The notes under the pieces: model-generated
Seen by the model: only the letters and a program-made list of their open reading frames with translations
The model's database searches: none
Told to the model about the DNA's origin: nothing
Source: Monocercomonoides exilis
Taxonomy: Eukaryota > Preaxostyla > Oxymonadida > Polymastigidae
Length of the DNA stretch: 64,000 nt
Direction of reading: 5' to 3'
NCBI GenBank assembly: GCA_001643675.2
Contig: LSRY02000002.1
Span: 533,501-597,500, forward strand
Part shown: piece after piece, positions 62,465 to 64,000 of the stretch
How positions within the stretch are numbered: position 1 is the first letter of the stretch
How the letters are laid out: every line of letters begins with the position of its first letter
Made by a program: the position numbers and the translations under genes

Positions 62465-64000
62465 TCAAGTAAGATATTCTGTAAGGTTCTCTTCCATCAT
62501 ACTCTTCATTTCTTCTATGTACTCTTGATTAGGTTTTGTTCTCTTTCTCTTTTTGAGTGAATCATTGAAAACTGTTGAAAGGTTCTTCTGAACTTTCCTT
62601 CCACATGGCCAATTGATATTCAAAATACTCTCAAATATTGATAAAACATTGCCAAAATATCCCAAATACACAAAAGTTCCGCCAAGCGACGTTAAAAGCA
62701 TTGTCCAAGTAACCTTCATTGAATGACGCGTAAGTGCAACTGTTTTATCCAGCTTTAATTGTATGTTAATTCCTAATCCCACAGAATAAGATATCTGCAT
62801 GTTATCAGCAAGAGAGCCAACATCGTAAGAAATGTAGTTTACAAGATGACCCTTTGAAACGGAAGGAACAGAACTTATCTCATTTCGATAAATTGTAGGG
62901 ATTAATTCAATCGTTATGTTTGTTGGGCTCAACCCACTAAATGCGTGATCTGTGTCACTCACAAACACATATTCAGTGGAAGAGGATGTCGTGCCTGGGC
63001 CAAACTTCAACTCGTGTTGCACAGGCACGGCCGAATCAACGGACGCAAATACTTTCAAGGCTCTGCATGAATCTCTTCTGTCTTGTGACCTCATCGAAAA
63101 AAACTGAACATAAGAATTCTTAATGGGGAATTCCAAATTATTAGCTTCGAGGATGATCTTGCAATGATGGGTAGGTAAAAAATAACGATTTGTCGAGGGA
63201 CTTTGTGAGCAAATTGGATTCATTGAATGCTTGTTAGTGGGATAAACACCTAAGCAATGATACGCAAAGTATGAATGAAAATTTAAAGATACATGTGAAA
63301 ATGTATAGTTTTATGATTAAGACAAATTTTCAAAAATTCACTTTAAAATCAAAACAAACCAAATGGATCAAAAATTGTTTTCCCAATTCCCATTTTGATA
63401 GAGCAGTTCCCTGTTAACTCGCTAGTCGTATTCTCTGGAGGTCCAACACATATCCCAGAATAATCCATCAAAGATAGCTCGATCAATATTTTTCTATTTT
63501 TAAAGGTTGTCAAATTGGCTTCTTTCTCCATTGACGCATCGACTATTGCTTTAACTTCATTTGTATTCAAAAATGCAAAGGTTAGCACAACAAGCAGAGC
63601 AGCACCACACACGAAAAATAGTGCAATTACTGAAATAAATCCCCCTAATGTTGTTTTTTTAATTTGCTTGACCGAAGCGTGTGTAACCGGATCAAGTGAA
63701 TCAGAATATTTATCAGAAAATCTGTCTAATTTATACACATGGGATCTTGTTGGTAAACAAAGAAGAAATAGTGCAACAGCAAAACCAATAATTGCAAAAC
63801 CAACATACAGCCCAATCATAAGATAATTTTCTATTCGAACAGGTGTGCGAAATGGCATAGGTTGCGAAATTTTCATTGGATCTGCTGTTGGAATCGTATT
63901 ATTAGATGTGGCCGAACCAATTGGGCAATACTGCTCTTTTGTGCACAAATGAAAATCATTATCAATTGCTCCATCAGAGTCAATATATGCCCCTCCAAAA
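62465..64000 (-). CDS. Multi-span membrane protein with YCPxGS ectodomain, 5'-truncated
   Basis: The gene runs off the right window edge. Visible exons are 63360-64000 (open at the edge) and 62465-63249, joined at GAT CCA TTT G|GT GTT TAT with donor gtttgt and acceptor gcttag. The upstream part has CTKEQYCPIGSATS, the YCPxGSAT pattern of Cys-rich ephrin-receptor-like/GCC2-GCC3 repeats, so a longer Cys-rich region probably lies beyond the edge. Two membrane spans follow (MIGLYVGFAIIGFAVALFLL and FISVIALFFVCGAALLVV), then a Ser/Thr/Asn-rich loop with N-glycosylation-type sites (NNT, NLT, NTT, NCS). A last span (TMLLTSLGGTFVYLGYFGNV) precedes a basic/acidic tail. The family is not identified; probably a surface protein. 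Confidence 0.65.

Noticed and set aside
1-64000. tRNA, rRNA, CRISPR array, integrase/attachment site, bacterial operon or Shine-Dalgarno signals
   Set aside because: I looked for cloverleaf-like blocks, spaced direct repeats and prokaryotic signals and saw none; the gene content and introns are eukaryotic.

Overview
The window looks like nuclear DNA of an anaerobic flagellate protist, most likely an oxymonad close to Monocercomonoides. The evidence is compact, AT-rich spacers; short spliceosomal introns (mostly 45-200 nt) with donors such as GTTTGT, GTATGC and GTGTGA; eukaryotic housekeeping genes (RPS19, RPL13A, importin-9, delta-tubulin, Mediator subunit 7, PPP2R3C); abundant Ser-coding (TCT/TCC/TCA)n tracts; and two protein families that I recall as expanded in Monocercomonoides. 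TAA ends genes with conserved C-termini (RPS19, RPL13A, importin-9), so the standard code is used, unlike the TAA/TAG-to-Gln code of the oxymonad Streblomastix. The organism call is inference from recall, not from a search.

Layout. 1-17 kb: a surface-protein locus with two tandem paralogous genes (the first cut by the window edge). They encode Chlamydia-Pmp-like, Cys/Ser-rich repeat ectodomains, one membrane span and a degenerate protein-kinase C-lobe. Between them lies a multiply frameshifted pseudogene of another multigene family. 18.6-26.8 kb: a TORTIFOLIA1-like HEAT-repeat gene, RPS19 and importin-9. 27-32.7 kb: a PHO80-type cyclin and a large Ser-rich Cys-cluster protein interrupted by one in-frame TAA. 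32.7-35.6 kb: a gene desert with three long foldback (inverted-repeat) elements. 35.6-45 kb: a sirtuin-like gene that has lost its catalytic residues, then a 2302-residue RasGEF. 45.7-53 kb: an acidic coiled-coil protein, a 7-TM protein and an Arm-like protein. 53-64 kb: RPL13A (with a 15-nt microexon), delta-tubulin, MED7, PPP2R3C/TON2, a bacterial-like PHP-domain protein and a truncated membrane protein.

How the genes relate. There are no operons; genes lie on both strands, often divergently with very short spacers (70 bp between TUBD1 and MED7). Three genes point to microtubule or basal-body biology (TOR1-like, delta-tubulin, PPP2R3C/TON2). The surface locus, RasGEF and cyclin are signalling components. 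The surface, RasGEF, 7-TM and PHP genes have no introns, whereas the conserved eukaryotic genes carry up to nine. I reconstructed exon structures by hand; every model given with exact exons keeps an intact frame and sums to a multiple of three.
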